Assembly: GCA_026075535.2 (NCBI GenBank)
Contig: AP026541.1
Span: 1,922,001-1,986,000, forward strand
Origin: Tricholoma matsutake
Taxonomy: Eukaryota; Basidiomycota; Agaricomycetes; Agaricales; Tricholomataceae
DNA: 64,000 bases
Direction of reading: 5' to 3'
The notes below the pieces were generated by a model, which saw only the letters and a program-made list of their open reading frames with translations, did not search any database and had not been told where the DNA came from. Position numbers and translations under genes: made by a program. Positions 41,647 through 53,900 of this stretch are shown here, in pieces (the first letter of the stretch is position 1; every line of letters begins with the position of its first letter).

Positions 41647-42402
41647 GATGCAGAAGAAAAATGTGTTACAAGAGGAAGAACGAAGACTTGTAGTGGATTG
41701 GAGGCCTCGGACCACCAACTTTAATCATGCTTTTATACGACGGCTTGCAGCAGTGTAGTAGAAATCCTGTTTTCGTCAGCAAAGAAGCCAAGATGGGAGC
41801 ACGGGGGATAAATGATTGACCGCGACTTCATTGCCCTTGGATAGTGGGATAGCAGCTGACGCAAACTCGAATGCCTTGACTCAGATCTGCTGTAGCAGTT
41901 GAAACATGCCCAAAATCTGTCCACTCATAATATTTACAACTATCAGCGAATTCGCACATTTACCTACGTTGATGCGCAGCCGGAGATACTCATACCTTCT
42001 CGACGAAGCGCGCCATCTTGATGACGAGTGCTGGGTTGTCATGCAAGTTCTAATCAAGTGAGTGGGTCCAATCTCCCAATTCTGGAACCTAAGGGGGAAG
42101 GTAATCCCATTATCCCACGGAAAGTTAGGAACATCGATGTGACCTTCCGCATCAGCAAATCCTGGGTCACCTATGTAGTGTTGTATAGCATGAAGTTCCC
42201 TAAGCGGATAACATGGTTCAATGAGCCTATCCTGAGGATCTGCTGATATTCGGATACGCTTTTTGGAGGTATCAAGTTAATGTTGTGTCGATGAGTCAAA
42301 AACTAGTGCAAACAAACGACCAAACAACAAGTTTCTTATTAGTCCTTTCTAATCTCACCGGCGAACAAAGATACTGTTCTCGTTGCACGAACTGCGTCGT
42401 TT
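41647..42402. other. Intergenic, no gene seen
   Basis: Promoter side of both neighbouring small genes, which are divergent. No coding signal recognised. Confidence 0.45.
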
Positions 42403-42952
42403 ATGGATCAGTTAGATTCGCCATCGCTCAAAGGAAAGGAAAGGAAGCCGAAGCGGTTTCTAGGAAAAAATGTAGTCGTCGGTTTGACCTACAAGCGGAC
42501 ATGTATTGTGCGCTGATTTGACTTTAACAGGATACTTTGCAATTAGCCACAGCGATTGCAAGTGACCAAGAGAAGAAATCGTTGCGCAAAGCAGAGAGAA
42601 TACATCATTTTCATGCAGGTATCACATCTTTTCCGCTCGTTGCCATCATTTGAACAACATTTCAGAGCAGTCAACCGCAGTCTCAAAAGCCTCGTTTGTC
42701 AACTTCGAAAGCAAGATTGGTTTGTGTTGCTTGGACAACCAGACAGTCTTACTTCTCTAATACGACACGTTTCATGAATAGAAGGAGACCAAAGCGCTGC
42801 TTGCCGCACAGCGATCTCAGATGAAAAACGAGAAAGCGAAACTTAGGAAGGGGCGTCCTCAAGAAGCTTTGTCAAGCGACGATGCGAGCCACGAACCTGT
42901 AAATTCTACCACAAAGCCAAAGGCATCAGGCAAGAGGGTTTCGTTCGCCTAA
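42403..42952 (+). CDS. Small Lys-rich protein, unknown family (spliced)
   Basis: Exon 1, 42403-42471, starts MDQLDSPSLKGKERKPKRFL. Intron 42472-42530 (GT...AACAG, 59 bp) joins in phase to exon 2, 42531-42618 (DTLQLATAIASDQEKKSLRK). An intron 42619-42665 is likely. The last exon, 42782-42952, reads ETKALLAAQRSQMKNEKAKL and ends GKRVSFA. The third exon and its donor are unresolved because no simple donor gives the phase the last exon needs. Product about 120 residues, basic, probably helical in the middle and possibly nucleolar by composition (inference). I do not recognise the family. Confidence 0.45.
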
Positions 42953-44115
42953 CAATCTCCCTCAGTAGGCCCTCTTACATATATTGATCGATCACTGTTG
43001 TTGATGTGTAACAGCGGCGCGCGCGGGCTCACGTTATCCGCTATCTTGCAAAGTATGAACACCGGGTCTTTCAGAGCAGGTGGGCGGTGGAAACTAACCA
43101 CACGAGCATGCAGATAGCCTGGTTTGCTGTGCGTAAACTGCAGTCTAGGTGAGATTGACCAGGAGCTAGGCTATGGAAGGTTACCAAAATTTATGGTCCG
43201 CCGATCTTCGCGGATGCCCTCATCGCCAGTTCTCTTTACATGCTCGTACAATTTACTCCAATTTTATCCAGTAGCCGTCGGGCGGTGAAGGACTGAGCGC
43301 TGCACCCAATTTGTTTCAACTATCTTCACCGTAGCAGATAACCTATAGCAACGATTAGGGCAATACATATTGAACTTTTCACTCGGGTTCCCAAGATTTG
43401 CTTTCTCTTACTCTCCGTAATTTTTGACAGTGCCATTTGCTGGCATAACCCATCGAGTATGTCGCCTGTTCGAGAGCTAAACTTATAGGCGCACAATAAC
43501 CATCATGCGTGATGATGACTTTGAATGGTTGTGGGACGGATGTCATAGTATCCAACGCTCGCGGACTATGAATATTTTAGGGCGGACTTTAGTGTCTGTC
43601 AAAACACTATGGTGGCTCTAGTGGTTTCAACCGATCTTTGACTCCTTCACACAGGACAACGGCGAATAGTCTTAAGCTTAGAAGAGAGTATGATGCACAT
43701 TTCGATCCAGTATCTGGCTCTCTGATCAGTGCGCTGAAGCGATGTGGAAACAACTGGACGCCCAATCGTGCACCGCTTACTAATTTAGTCATAACATGAC
43801 TTGCCAAACTGAAAAGCGAAACCGTGAGGCAAACTAAGGAGGTCGCCATCGTCACATCAAGCCTGTTTCCAGTATCCGTATGTTGTTTATGTCTATAGTG
43901 AAAAAAAAACAGCTTTGGGCTGGTGTCGGTACGTCCAAGAGACTTAGCAAACATAGACGCAGGGAGAGTGTAGAGGGCAGGCGTCAGATAGCGTGTTCAC
44001 CTCAGTTCATCGTGGCCGGATACATTGAACGGTGCCGTTTACCAACTCGAACTCCTTATGAACCGGTAACAATCAACCGGACAGGTCCCGTTGTCCCCGC
44101 ACCCGGTATGTGAGA
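42953..44115. other. Intergenic, no gene seen
   Basis: Contains only short, non-coding-like frames. Downstream region of both flanking genes. Confidence 0.5.
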
Positions 44116-45751
44116 TTAACCGTCGAAAAAGATGACAGCTGTGTTGATATCATCCCTAAAAGAAGAAGCGATCAGCGTTCATCTCGAGCATGAAGCCCCA
44201 CATACCTAAGGTTATTTGACAGAGGCGGTTCTGCGGACAACAAAGCATTGGTCAAATCTCCATTCGCACCCCCAAGAGCGTTACGAGCTAGGTGCCCAGC
44301 TGCATTGATATCTACACACACGAATCGTTTCTCTGCCCTCCACTTTTGGTACATTACTGTCTCATCTTTCGCGCCCAAGGAGACGGGAAGATCAGTCGGA
44401 TGTATGATCTGCGCTGAGGGAGGAGTAGACACCGGTTGCGTGGATGTCGCAGTTGGCACAGAATAGCGCTCTTCAGCCTGATACATTCCTCTATCCAACC
44501 ACAGTCCCACTAGACCCACAGCTTCCTCGTTCGTAATGCTATTCCAAAGGCCAGCGGAGGACATGATAAGGAAGTCACCAGGCTTGACTTCGATCGTTGT
44601 AACCACAGGCTCAGCCGTGAGATGCGGGTATATTTTGATATTTGGAGTTGGGGGATCACCGAGGTATTCCCTGTGCATCCGTTCTTGGATTTCACGACTC
44701 CATTTGTACGCTGCTAGACCGAAAGCGCGTGTAAGGTTGCTTTCATTCGATCCGGAGCACGCATGTGCTGCCAGCTCCGAGGAATTTTCCGAAGTTTGGT
44801 CCGGAGTGAGAACGTGTACTTCATAATAAGAAAACTTCTGATTTCCGTCGTTTTTCTGCACACGACGGCCTAAGACACCTCTCGAGTTTCCGGCAAGTGC
44901 GATCTTCAGCAGGCGAGTTTCGAGATCATAAAAAGAGATGAGAGCCGAAGTTCCGGATAGTGCCAGACTGCGAGGTCTCACAGCCGCCGTCTTGGAGGAA
45001 GAGGAGAAAATGGAATCAACGCCCTGGTGCACGACCGCGTTGTCAACGTTAAGAAATATTTCCTTGATTTTTCTATCCATAGCATCTGAAAAATATTCTT
45101 CTGACGATGTTTCAGGATCATGTGGGGGGCTCATCCCGATTTCAACATGCTCGGTTGAGGGCAACTGATGTGTTGAAGCGAGATTGGCAAGAGCATCCAA
45201 AAGTGCCGGAATGAGGTTAGGAGCTATGTAATCTTTGTTATGCCATCCGTTGTACCCATCGAAAAGACCAAAAAAGGTCCATGACGTTCCTGTATTGAGC
45301 TTCACCGATGATAACGCACAAGCATCCCGTCGAGGTATATAGCTGGGAAGATACATGTACAGTGATCAACATGGTGGAACCCATTTTGATTGACGCACTT
45401 CGGTACCGCCGCGGCATCCACTCGACTAATGCCACTTTTTCCCTGTATCGTGCCGGTTGCACTGCACCTCCTAATTTTGTCATAATAATATGGGTCTTCC
45501 CAGCGGTCTGGCATTTCATCGTGATGAGATACAGAACCATTGCGATGAAGACTACCGTTCCTCGGATCCACATGAACTTTGTTTTCTTGGTGCGTGTCGT
45601 TTGCTGTGTAGTCTGCGTAGATTGTACGTCGAGTATAGTATAATGTTCCGAGAATACCGAATATAAAGCCAGCAAAGTATCGACCGGAGAGATGACCCTT
45701 TGACCACGTTGGTTCAATGATGGTGGAATTGATCGAATAACGTCGAAACAT
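44116..45751 (-). CDS. PP2C-family protein phosphatase-like, membrane-anchored, degenerate active site
   Basis: Three exons: 45399-45751, 44206-45342 and 44116-44155, with introns of 56 and 50 bp. All junctions keep phase and give 509 residues. The start is the first Met before a hydrophobic segment (about residues 22-40, GRYFAGFIFGILGTLYY), suggesting an N-terminal anchor as in mitochondrial PP2Cs of the Ptc5/PDP type. PP2C blocks follow: SWTFFGLFDGYNGW (about 138-151), GTSALISFYD, LAGNSRGVLG, PGDFLIMSSAGLWNSITNEEAV, and at the end RDDINTAVIFF. Active PP2Cs have ED, DGH, GDSR, SDG and DD at these sites. Here only the DG Asp146 and the final DD remain; the rest are RD, DGY, GNSR and SAG. It may be a pseudophosphatase. 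The fold is sure; activity is doubtful. Confidence 0.88.
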
Positions 45752-46254
45752 TCTGCTCGGTCACGAACTCGTCTTGAAGGGGTGTCGCCAATAGCTGTTT
45801 AGCAGATGATTCTTATAAGAATTTTGGATGCCTGTATAGTCATTGATAGTCATCAAGGGAGTTCGAGAGGCCTGACTTACTAGAACATATATTTTACTTT
45901 AGCGTTCAGGAGGTGGTAGTATGGAAGCAATTCGAGGCCCGTTGTCAGCAACCGTTCGCATGGTAACTTTTGGCGCGAAATTTTGAGAAATAGGCCTAAA
46001 ACTGGAGAAATTTTTTCCCACTGAACTTGGAGCGACCGCCCCCCGGTATGAATTTATGCGATACGAAACCTCATTATTATCGGGGGGCCATACGGTTGTT
46101 AATTTATACTTACAGTCTGATACAGTACTGTACTTGTGCGCAATCATTGTTCCCAAATCAATGGCCACACCACGTGCACAGTGCACGTGATCCTGAGTTG
46201 ATTCTAAATTTAAACCTAGACTCAAAACCTGCGAAACCTATAACCTGCTACTAC
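45752..46254. other. Divergent promoter region between the PP2C-like gene and the unknown gene
   Basis: About 500 bp between two start codons facing away from each other. CCACACCACGTGCACAGTGC near 46162 contains a CACGTG E-box. No other gene seen. Confidence 0.5.
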
Positions 46255-48146
46255 ATGGATGTTCAATTCTCAGGGAAAGCCTTGAGTAAAACTGTCTATA
46301 CTCCTGTCTTCAACACGCCATCCACCCCACAAATACTCAAGGGCTATCTTGGAAATCTGTTCAAGGAACACGTCGTTCTGGCTCATCCTTCGCTCTATGA
46401 ACCACTTGCCGAAATAAATGAGGCTGAAGATTCAGAAAGCAAGACGCGAGTTGACTCCCTGCGCAAACGCGTACAAGAAGCGTACAAGTATGCAAACGGT
46501 GACATAGCCGATGGAAAATGGGGTCTTCTCGTTCGACTGTTGCGTATGCCTAGTATCAGAGGACGTGCGCGGTGGTTAGGATCCACAATTGAAGCCGAGA
46601 AAGCGGTGTCGAGCCAAGGCTGGATCAACGCACGAAGCGAGGGCGAGTGGTTCGAGTGGGAACGCAAGTGGAAGGAAGAGCAGCAGTTGAAGAAGAAAGT
46701 CAAGAGTTGGCAGCAAAGAGTGAACCTGGTGTCGATTGAACACGTGGACGCTGACTTGCCGTCGGAGGAGTCGGACGGAACCAAAGTAAATCGGAGCAGC
46801 AAGGGCAAGGCAAAGGCGACAGGCCCCACTAATGCTGTAACCGAACGAAGCAATGTGTTGGAGATCGAATCAACCAGCTTAAGTGTGAACGCGTCTGCCT
46901 CAAAAGCCGCTGCTACGTTAGGGTTTCCGGTAGTGAAGCGCTCTAGCCTTGCGACAATGGGAAAACCGAAGCCCACCCGGGATATAACGAAGAACTCTGG
47001 ACTCTCAAACTCCCAATCTTCGCCCATCGTACACAATAATAATGTGGCTGAGCAGCGTTCAGACCCTCCAGAAATCTCCAGCAGCCCTATTTTCAGACCG
47101 CCGCGGCGGGGTATCGCAGATATTTCTGAAGAGGTGAGGGTCAAGCCTTCATTCGTCCTACAATGTCGAAAATTAATGTATGAATCGATACCCAGTCCTT
47201 TCTCCCACCTTCATTCCAGGACTCCAAACTGCAAACCTCCACCCCAAACAAACCCGGCGGGCGCCGCAAACCCTCTCCCATCCCCGAGGTTCCACCATCA
47301 TCCCCTCTCTCATCCCCCCCTAATACACGAACATACGGACGTCAGCGAGCAACCCCCCCATCATCATCCTCCCTCTCCCAGCTTCCTTCGACACCCACGC
47401 GAAACCCTACTACCACCAAACGTTTACGCTCCCGTTCCCCTGCTGGGAATCATGCTCTCAAGAAAGCACGCACCATGCCACCGCTCACCAGCTCCAGCGG
47501 TCCTTTACCCCCAAGTACGCCCCCTCCAGCTCCTGCCGTCGAGAAAGGTGGTGCGGTCATCACACCAAAACGACCAGGGCAGCTTCCAACACTGGCGGAG
47601 CTTTTAGCATCTGCGAAACAGGCAAAAATCGCAAAGTTAGCATCCTCTAAAAGGATAGAAAGAATGATCAGCGGACCACCCGTTCCTCCCCCAACGGATT
47701 CACGGGCAGGGGAAGCACGAAAGGAGAAAGAAAGAAGTCAAGCAAGAGAGGAACAGCGTCTTCAGGACAAGGGAAAGGAGCGAATGGACGCTGGTGGCAT
47801 CTCATTCCCAACAACAAACTCTACCTGGGACGCTCTGAAAGAAAAGCTGAATACGAACCTCTATGAAGCTGCCTCCCCCGCCAAATCTCTCTCTTCGCTC
47901 GCCGCGTCCGACTCGGGGTCCGATGATGGGGATGAGGACTATATGAACATCGATATGGACCTTACCCATGGAGAGGGGTTCAATCCGCCCTTGGCCTCGA
48001 CCCAAGCTCAGGGAAAGAGTTTGATGGGGTATAATTCACAATTTGATGTGGACGGGACGGTGGATGCGGTTAGTAAGTTTATGGAAAAAGATGTTTCGGT
48101 TGGTGGGGATCTCGATTATGATTACATGAGAGAATTGAGTCCCTAA
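46255..48146 (+). CDS. Unknown basidiomycete protein, nuclear-looking, disordered C-half
   Basis: Exon 1, 46255-47133, and exon 2, 47220-48146, are joined by an 86 bp intron in phase 0, giving 601 residues. The Met at 46255 is chosen over an upstream in-frame one because the upstream stretch overlaps non-coding-like DNA. Residues 1-160 look folded (TVYTPVFNTPSTPQILKGYL, KWGLLVRLLRMPSIRGRARWLG, a Trp/Glu/Lys-rich helix EWFEWERKWKEEQQLKKKVK). The rest is low complexity with Ser/Pro clusters, basic patches (KRLRSRSP) and acidic runs, as in chromatin or DNA-repair regulators. No known domain recognised. It is divergent from the PP2C-like gene and convergent with shugoshin. Confidence 0.75.
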
Positions 48147-48820
48147 GTAGTGGTATGGAGTCATTCATTATTTCCATGTCGTTGTACCGTAGCAGTATAT
48201 ATCATTATCTTGTCATGTATAGGCTGATGTAGCCGCAGTATACGCGTTTGGGAGCGATGAATGTTTGAGGCACAAAGTTGTCTGTGAGAACTGATTCTGT
48301 GTACAATATTTGCACCCAGTCCAATCCTGACAATTGCGTTTCGGGTCATATAATGATACGATAGATACATACGGTACGGTATGATATCAAATATTTTGCT
48401 ATGATAACTTTACTTCTCCACCCTTCGCTTGTTCATTGTAAGTAAGGGAGGACGTGAAAGTAGAAAAAAAGTGAAACTGCCAATAGTATCTACAGTGCAA
48501 TTCGTCATAAAGGCCATATGTTACCCCAGCCATAAACGAAAAAAGAGGTTTTAAAAAATATGCGTGGTGCGGTATCAATCAAGACAGCAAAGAGACTGTA
48601 GACGTCAATGCCATCCCATCCGCAGTGGAAGGGTATCAGAGTCAAAGCCCATCATGCCATGGAAAAAAACTGAAACTGAAAATGAAATGCAAAAAAAAAA
48701 AAACATACAGCCTCACATACAGCCTCTACCCACAGGTGTAGAAGAGATCCAACACCGTGACTTATTGTCCTCCCCAAGACCACCAAATCTAGATCCGAAC
48801 TCCCAGATTCAGAGTGATCT
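48147..48820. other. 3' region between convergent genes
   Basis: Shared downstream region of the unknown gene (+) and shugoshin (-). A 12 bp A-run at about 48693. No gene seen. Confidence 0.5.
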
Positions 48821-50891
48821 TTAAACAGCCATACTATGCCTCCTCGCCTCCTCCATCATCCCCGCAGCGCTCCTCCTCGCCTCACCTCCCGTCCCGCCCC
48901 TCCGCCCCTCCACATTCACCCACCCAGCACCATGCCCATACCCATACTCCGCATCCGCCTGCGCACCCTCGCTCTCCTCCGCGTCCTCATCCAATATGAT
49001 CTGTGGCCGACTCTTCTTCCTCTTCACCGATGTCCGCGGAGTAGGGGGCGAGAACAGCATTGCAGCCATATTTGTCGGCGAGAGGGAAGAAGGAGGGCGA
49101 GAAGAAGGTAGTGGGAACAGTGTCGGGTCGATGGTGTTGCCGTTCATGCGATGGGAAGGGGGAAGCTCGAGAGACGACCGTGCGCCCTCGGTGTCGTTGT
49201 CGGCATCGTTCCCGGTGTCTTCTGGTAGTCGGGGCTGGTAAGCCGGGAGGACAGCGGCGGCGGAGGAACGCTTCTTGGTCTGTGGTGGTGGAGCCGTTCC
49301 AGGTGGAGGATCGGGTTTACGCATTTTCCTGTACATTAGCGAGGTTGTTAGTTGCTTGTTGCACTAGGTAGATGGCAGAACATACGTGTTAAGTTTGGGT
49401 TCGGCGTAGTTGACACTCTTCCTAATGCGCCGTTCGCGCCCGATCGCTCCCTCTCCTTCAGGAGGAACAGGGCTTGAAGACGATCGTGAGTTTGGTTGAG
49501 AGGGTGTAGGTGATGTCCCCTGGTATTGTCTACCGGTGGCAACCTCCGTTTCGTCTGGTTGATCGTACACTGCAAATTTCGCACATGTCAGAGGCATTCT
49601 TTGCCAGAGTAAGAGGAGCTTATACCTGTATTATCTATGGGTAAAAGCACGGCGCGGGAATTAGTGACATCTTTCAGCCGGGGCTTGCCTTTACCATCAT
49701 CATCGTCTTCTCCCTTCGCTCTCTTCTTGTCGCGTTCTCGTTCTCGTTCTCGTTCGCGCAGAGGAAGCGGCGGTACAGACTCTACGCCTTCCCCCCCCTC
49801 CGCCTCCCGTTCCTTGCCCTTACTCTTCCGCCGCACCTTCTTCGGGTGCGTCTCCACCTCCAACTCCACTTCCACCTCCATATCCGCCTCCAGCATTAGC
49901 TGTTCACTCACAGTGACTACTTCCTCCTCCTCCTCTTCCAGCCCCGCCGCACGTCTAATCGGAGACCCAAACGCCGGACTAGGGGCCCTGGGCACAGAAA
50001 GCGAACGATCTGCCGAAATCATCAACAGCCCGCTGTGCCTCCGTGACGGCTTGCGTGGCCTGGTGCTCGACTTGACCGGGACCTGTTGTAGCTCTGAAGA
50101 TAGTGGAGCTTCAGCAAGTGGCAACAAAGGTGGTGCCTCCACAACACGAGCGGGAAGCGGTAGCCGCGACGCCGATAGACGTGGCTTGGACTTGCTGCTT
50201 TTCCTCAAAACAGGACTTGGTGGCTTCTCGATCTCGTGTTCAGAAGAAGAGAGGAGTGGCTCTTCTTCTTCGCAGATTCCTGGAACGTTTGGGATCTTAG
50301 AAAGTCGAGGCAGTGGCGGCGGGTTGGAAGAAGGATTTGCGGGGGTGCGATTGGGGGGTGGCTTGCGTGCACGAGGTGAATGTGGTGTTGTGGGAGCACT
50401 TGATGAAGTGCTGATATTAAGTGATTGACGGAGGTAAGATAAGTGTTTCGTCAGATTAAGCGTCTGTAAAAAAAAATGTTGATGAGATATCGCGGTTATA
50501 GCGAGGGCTAGACGTACAGCGGCTTCTGCCTCAGTCATGACCTTTCGTGATTTTTCTCGCTCCCGCTTCAGCTGAGCTGCCAGCGCAATTTCTGAAGCAC
50601 GAAGCCGAAGATTCTCAACATACAGAGATGATATCTGTGCATTAAGTTCTTCGATACGGACACTCAGTGTCGAATTAAGTCTAAGCAGCAAGTGTTTAGT
50701 TCAGTTATAAGCAGATAAACGAAGCTTACTTGGTTATGTGTTTATTGGCAAGCAAAAACTTCTTCTTGACTGAATGCCACCTGATATCAGGCGATACAAT
50801 AGTGACAGAAACGAGACATACAATTCTCAAACTCGAACAAGGCATCGTTCTGCCTTACATTCATTGATACACGCGACTCCCTCCTGCTCAT
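48821..50891 (-). CDS. SGO1: Shugoshin, protector of centromeric cohesion
   Basis: Six exons on the minus strand: 50822-50891, 50730-50769, 50518-50680, 49626-50463, 49386-49569 and 48821-49328; introns of 49-57 bp; 600 residues. Start MSRRESRVSM. Joining exons 1-3 gives ENFKKKFLLANKHITKLNST followed by LSVRIEELNAQISSLYVENL, the N-terminal coiled coil (about residues 20-90) that binds PP2A in shugoshins. Near residue 420, exons 5-6 give RKSVNYAEPKLNT then KMRKPDP, the conserved C-terminal basic motif that binds phosphorylated histone H2A. Between them is a disordered Ser/Pro/Glu-rich linker. Shugoshin keeps sister centromeres together by shielding cohesin Rec8/Scc1 from separase. It starts about 35 bp from the open frame of the divergent deaminase gene. 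Confidence 0.93.
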
Positions 50892-50925
50892 CGTGGCCCC
50901 CGGCGGCGAGGACCACAGAAAATAG

Positions 50926-53900
50926 AAAACAAGTTCAGAGAACCAGGGTCCAGCGGGGGAAGGAGACTTTCGTTTCTATTCAAACAGTGACCATGATACA
51001 AACAACAATCGATCACGTGTACAGAGCACGTGGCTGCCTTTCCACTATAAGAGGCTCCGCAAAGGTCTTCAAGGAGTCACTAAGGCAATCAGGCTCCGTG
51101 AATTCCGACTTGGAATCGTCCAAATCGGATTCCAAGTCGAGGTCTGCCTCAGCGAGCTCTACGATGTCTTCTACACACTTTGCCCACACCTCGAAAAGTA
51201 TACATGCCTTCAGAACAACCTCATCCCTCCTTTCGATGTTATTAGCACAAGGGTTTGGATTGCCGACTCAGACCCGGAATAAGAGCTCAGCCCTCTCAGG
51301 GACATCTCCGCGAGAACGACAAGAAGTACGAATACTTGCTGACTGTGCTTGTCCGGAAACACGAAGTCGTGGCCGTTTCAACCTAATAACAAGTCGGAAC
51401 CTTGGGAGATCTGGACTACAGGGAATCATCGCTTTCACGATGGCCCGGAGAACGGCTCTCTGAAACTTGAGCGGTGGGATGTGAACCCACTTCACGATGA
51501 GGCGACGGCCGCACTTGTGGCTGCTGCTAACGGTGATCCTTCTTCACTTCCGTCTGGGGAACCCAATGGTTACGCCACATTCGATTCGTATGTCCAGGTC
51601 GAAAATTTTAAGCCAAACCTGTCTCATCCCACTTTAGGGATGACTGGCCCTTTGACAACCACGCCGCAATTGTATCAATGATGTTGAATTACTCACACTT
51701 GGGAGCCAATGAGCCAATTGAGGTTCCCGCACTCTTTCAAACCTATATCACTGCTGCATGTGCTCTGAAAATCGAACGCCGATTCGATGATCCACTTTCC
51801 GCACCCTTCATGGAGTCTTTCCATGGTAGCGATCTATCTTTCAAGTTCCGCTACGATGTTTACCCAGAAAAGTATACTAAATCAGACCTATATCTACGTG
51901 AGATATTAGACCACATCAATGGGCTTCCACTTTACAGGCAAACTACCTGCCTTGCTCGCACGAAAAGCAGCAGTAGGCCTGGGCAGGCGTCCAGGCTGTT
52001 CGAGCTTTACACCGCAGAAACCTGCGCCGAATTTCATTGGCTCTTGTGCTGCCTTCTTTTATACTTACGAAAAGCCCTGAATGCCCTGCAGGCAACACGG
52101 GAGGCTGTTAATCAGGCTGTCGACTCAGGGCGGTCTTCCCAAAGCCGTAGAAAGCCAAAGAAAAATAGAAACCCGAAGCATGCCGCGCAAGGAACAACCC
52201 CGGAGGATTTCACCCAGGCCTTAGATACTGCTGTTTGTTTTGGACGTTGGCTGCACGCCCTGGTTCAAAGCCGTGCTCTCGAGGCCCACTTGCGAGTTCT
52301 TGAACACTCGGGGACGTTGCTGCTGCAGACCTGCAAGGCGTTTACGCCCAAACCCGTCAAAATGATGGGGGCCAAGAGATCCAAATCCCACTGTGGGAGT
52401 CATATATGAATTGGCTGAAGCTCCTGGTAGCTCATTTCAATGCCATTGACATCCTCCACCATCATGTCATTGGCAAACAGTTTACAGGTTACTCTGGGGT
52501 AATCATCAGGGTTTTCCCTCCCCTGCCTGTCACCAGACATCTACTTAGTTGGAGAGACTTGTTACAGTCAAAGGACTTCCCTGACAGCCCAAAATCAGGA
52601 GCAGGAGCATCAATCTCTGTCAAACTCTCTAATGAGGATATAATCATGTTTTTGGAGAAGTCAAAGGAGAAAGGTAAGGTAGATCTCATTCAGAATCAAC
52701 TTGATCACATGAAATGAGTGACATTCTCCAAATCATGATTGCCATTTGGCTAGGCGACATTTTGAAAATTGTGGCCCCACAGAAATGTTTCAAAATGTCT
52801 TCCCTAAAGATATGTCACTTCACTTTCTCCCAAAGTGGTGAGGCTGAGTTGCCATTAGGTTTGTGAGCATTGAATCTGGCTGCTGTGACCATGTTGTCAC
52901 ATCCAGAAGTTCTTGCTTTGAGAAACTTAATGGCAGCTTCCACAGTCAAGTTTTTCCTATTGTAAATTCATTAGCACCTGGAATACTATGGTTTAAATAA
53001 CTCTGTGGGAATGGATTTTTTGATAATGTGCTGTTAAGAAACTTCAGCAGAAGTCTGTTGAAATGTCACCCATTTCACATGATCAAGTTGGTTCTGAACA
53101 AGATCTACCTTACCTTACTGCAGGATGCCAAACATAGATTACAGAAATGTGGGTCAGATATGGGCTTGTTCGATGGCATTGTCGAAAGCCTGAAAAGGGA
53201 CTTGGAGGAGCTTTTGGGCGGTGTTGACATCCAGGCTTTCATCCTGGAGACAGTGTCAGACATCGAAGAGATCTCCAACCTTGCCAAGGAAGCCCACCTG
53301 TTGGTAAAACAATACACAATCGACCGGATGATGGATTCAGAGTCACTCTCAGGCTTGGGGAATGCCATCTTTTCCGCAGGATCGAAGGATCGAAGGAAAA
53401 TGATGAGGGGAGACGTTTGAAAGTGTTGTTGGAGAAGGCCGTGATAAATGCCAGGGACACACTGCTTGAGTTCAAGATGAGGACAAAGGAGAGTCCGGAC
53501 ATGGGCGAGTTTGTGCAAATCGTTGCCAGCCTGAACGACGAATTGAAGAAGCTTGCCGCGGATACCTGTAATGAGGAGTTCATCAAGCATACCCGCCATG
53601 GCACCCGTCGCATCAGCGGGGCCGCCGCGGCGGCCAAGCAATCGGCTAGTAGTTCCGTAATTGCTGAGTTGACCAATGCGCTCATACCCTCGTATGCGCT
53701 GCAACCTTTTTCACAAATTGGGAAAAGATTATCAAGGAACGCGGTTTCTCTGGGGTGGAACACTGCGAGGCTCTGCTTTGCTGCCTCATCTGCTGCGCGC
53801 ACGATAAATCTAATGTTTTTAATGAATCAGTACGCGACGTCCTTGCTATGCTTGAGAAGATGGGGTGGACTTTGCAGTGCGTGGTGTTTGTTTTCTACTC

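Noticed and set aside
46395..47144. 249-codon minus-strand open frame
   Set aside because: Antisense to the well-supported plus-strand gene 46255-48146; composition looks like a mirror of its Ser/Glu-rich codons.
49637..50428. 263-codon plus-strand open frame rich in Ser/Arg
   Set aside because: It is the antisense shadow of shugoshin exon 4; the minus strand has the family motifs and phase-consistent introns.
52406..52717. Reading on past 52678 as coding, into the MITE
   Set aside because: The frame ends in a stop inside the inverted repeat; splicing at 52679 rejoins the conserved frame instead.
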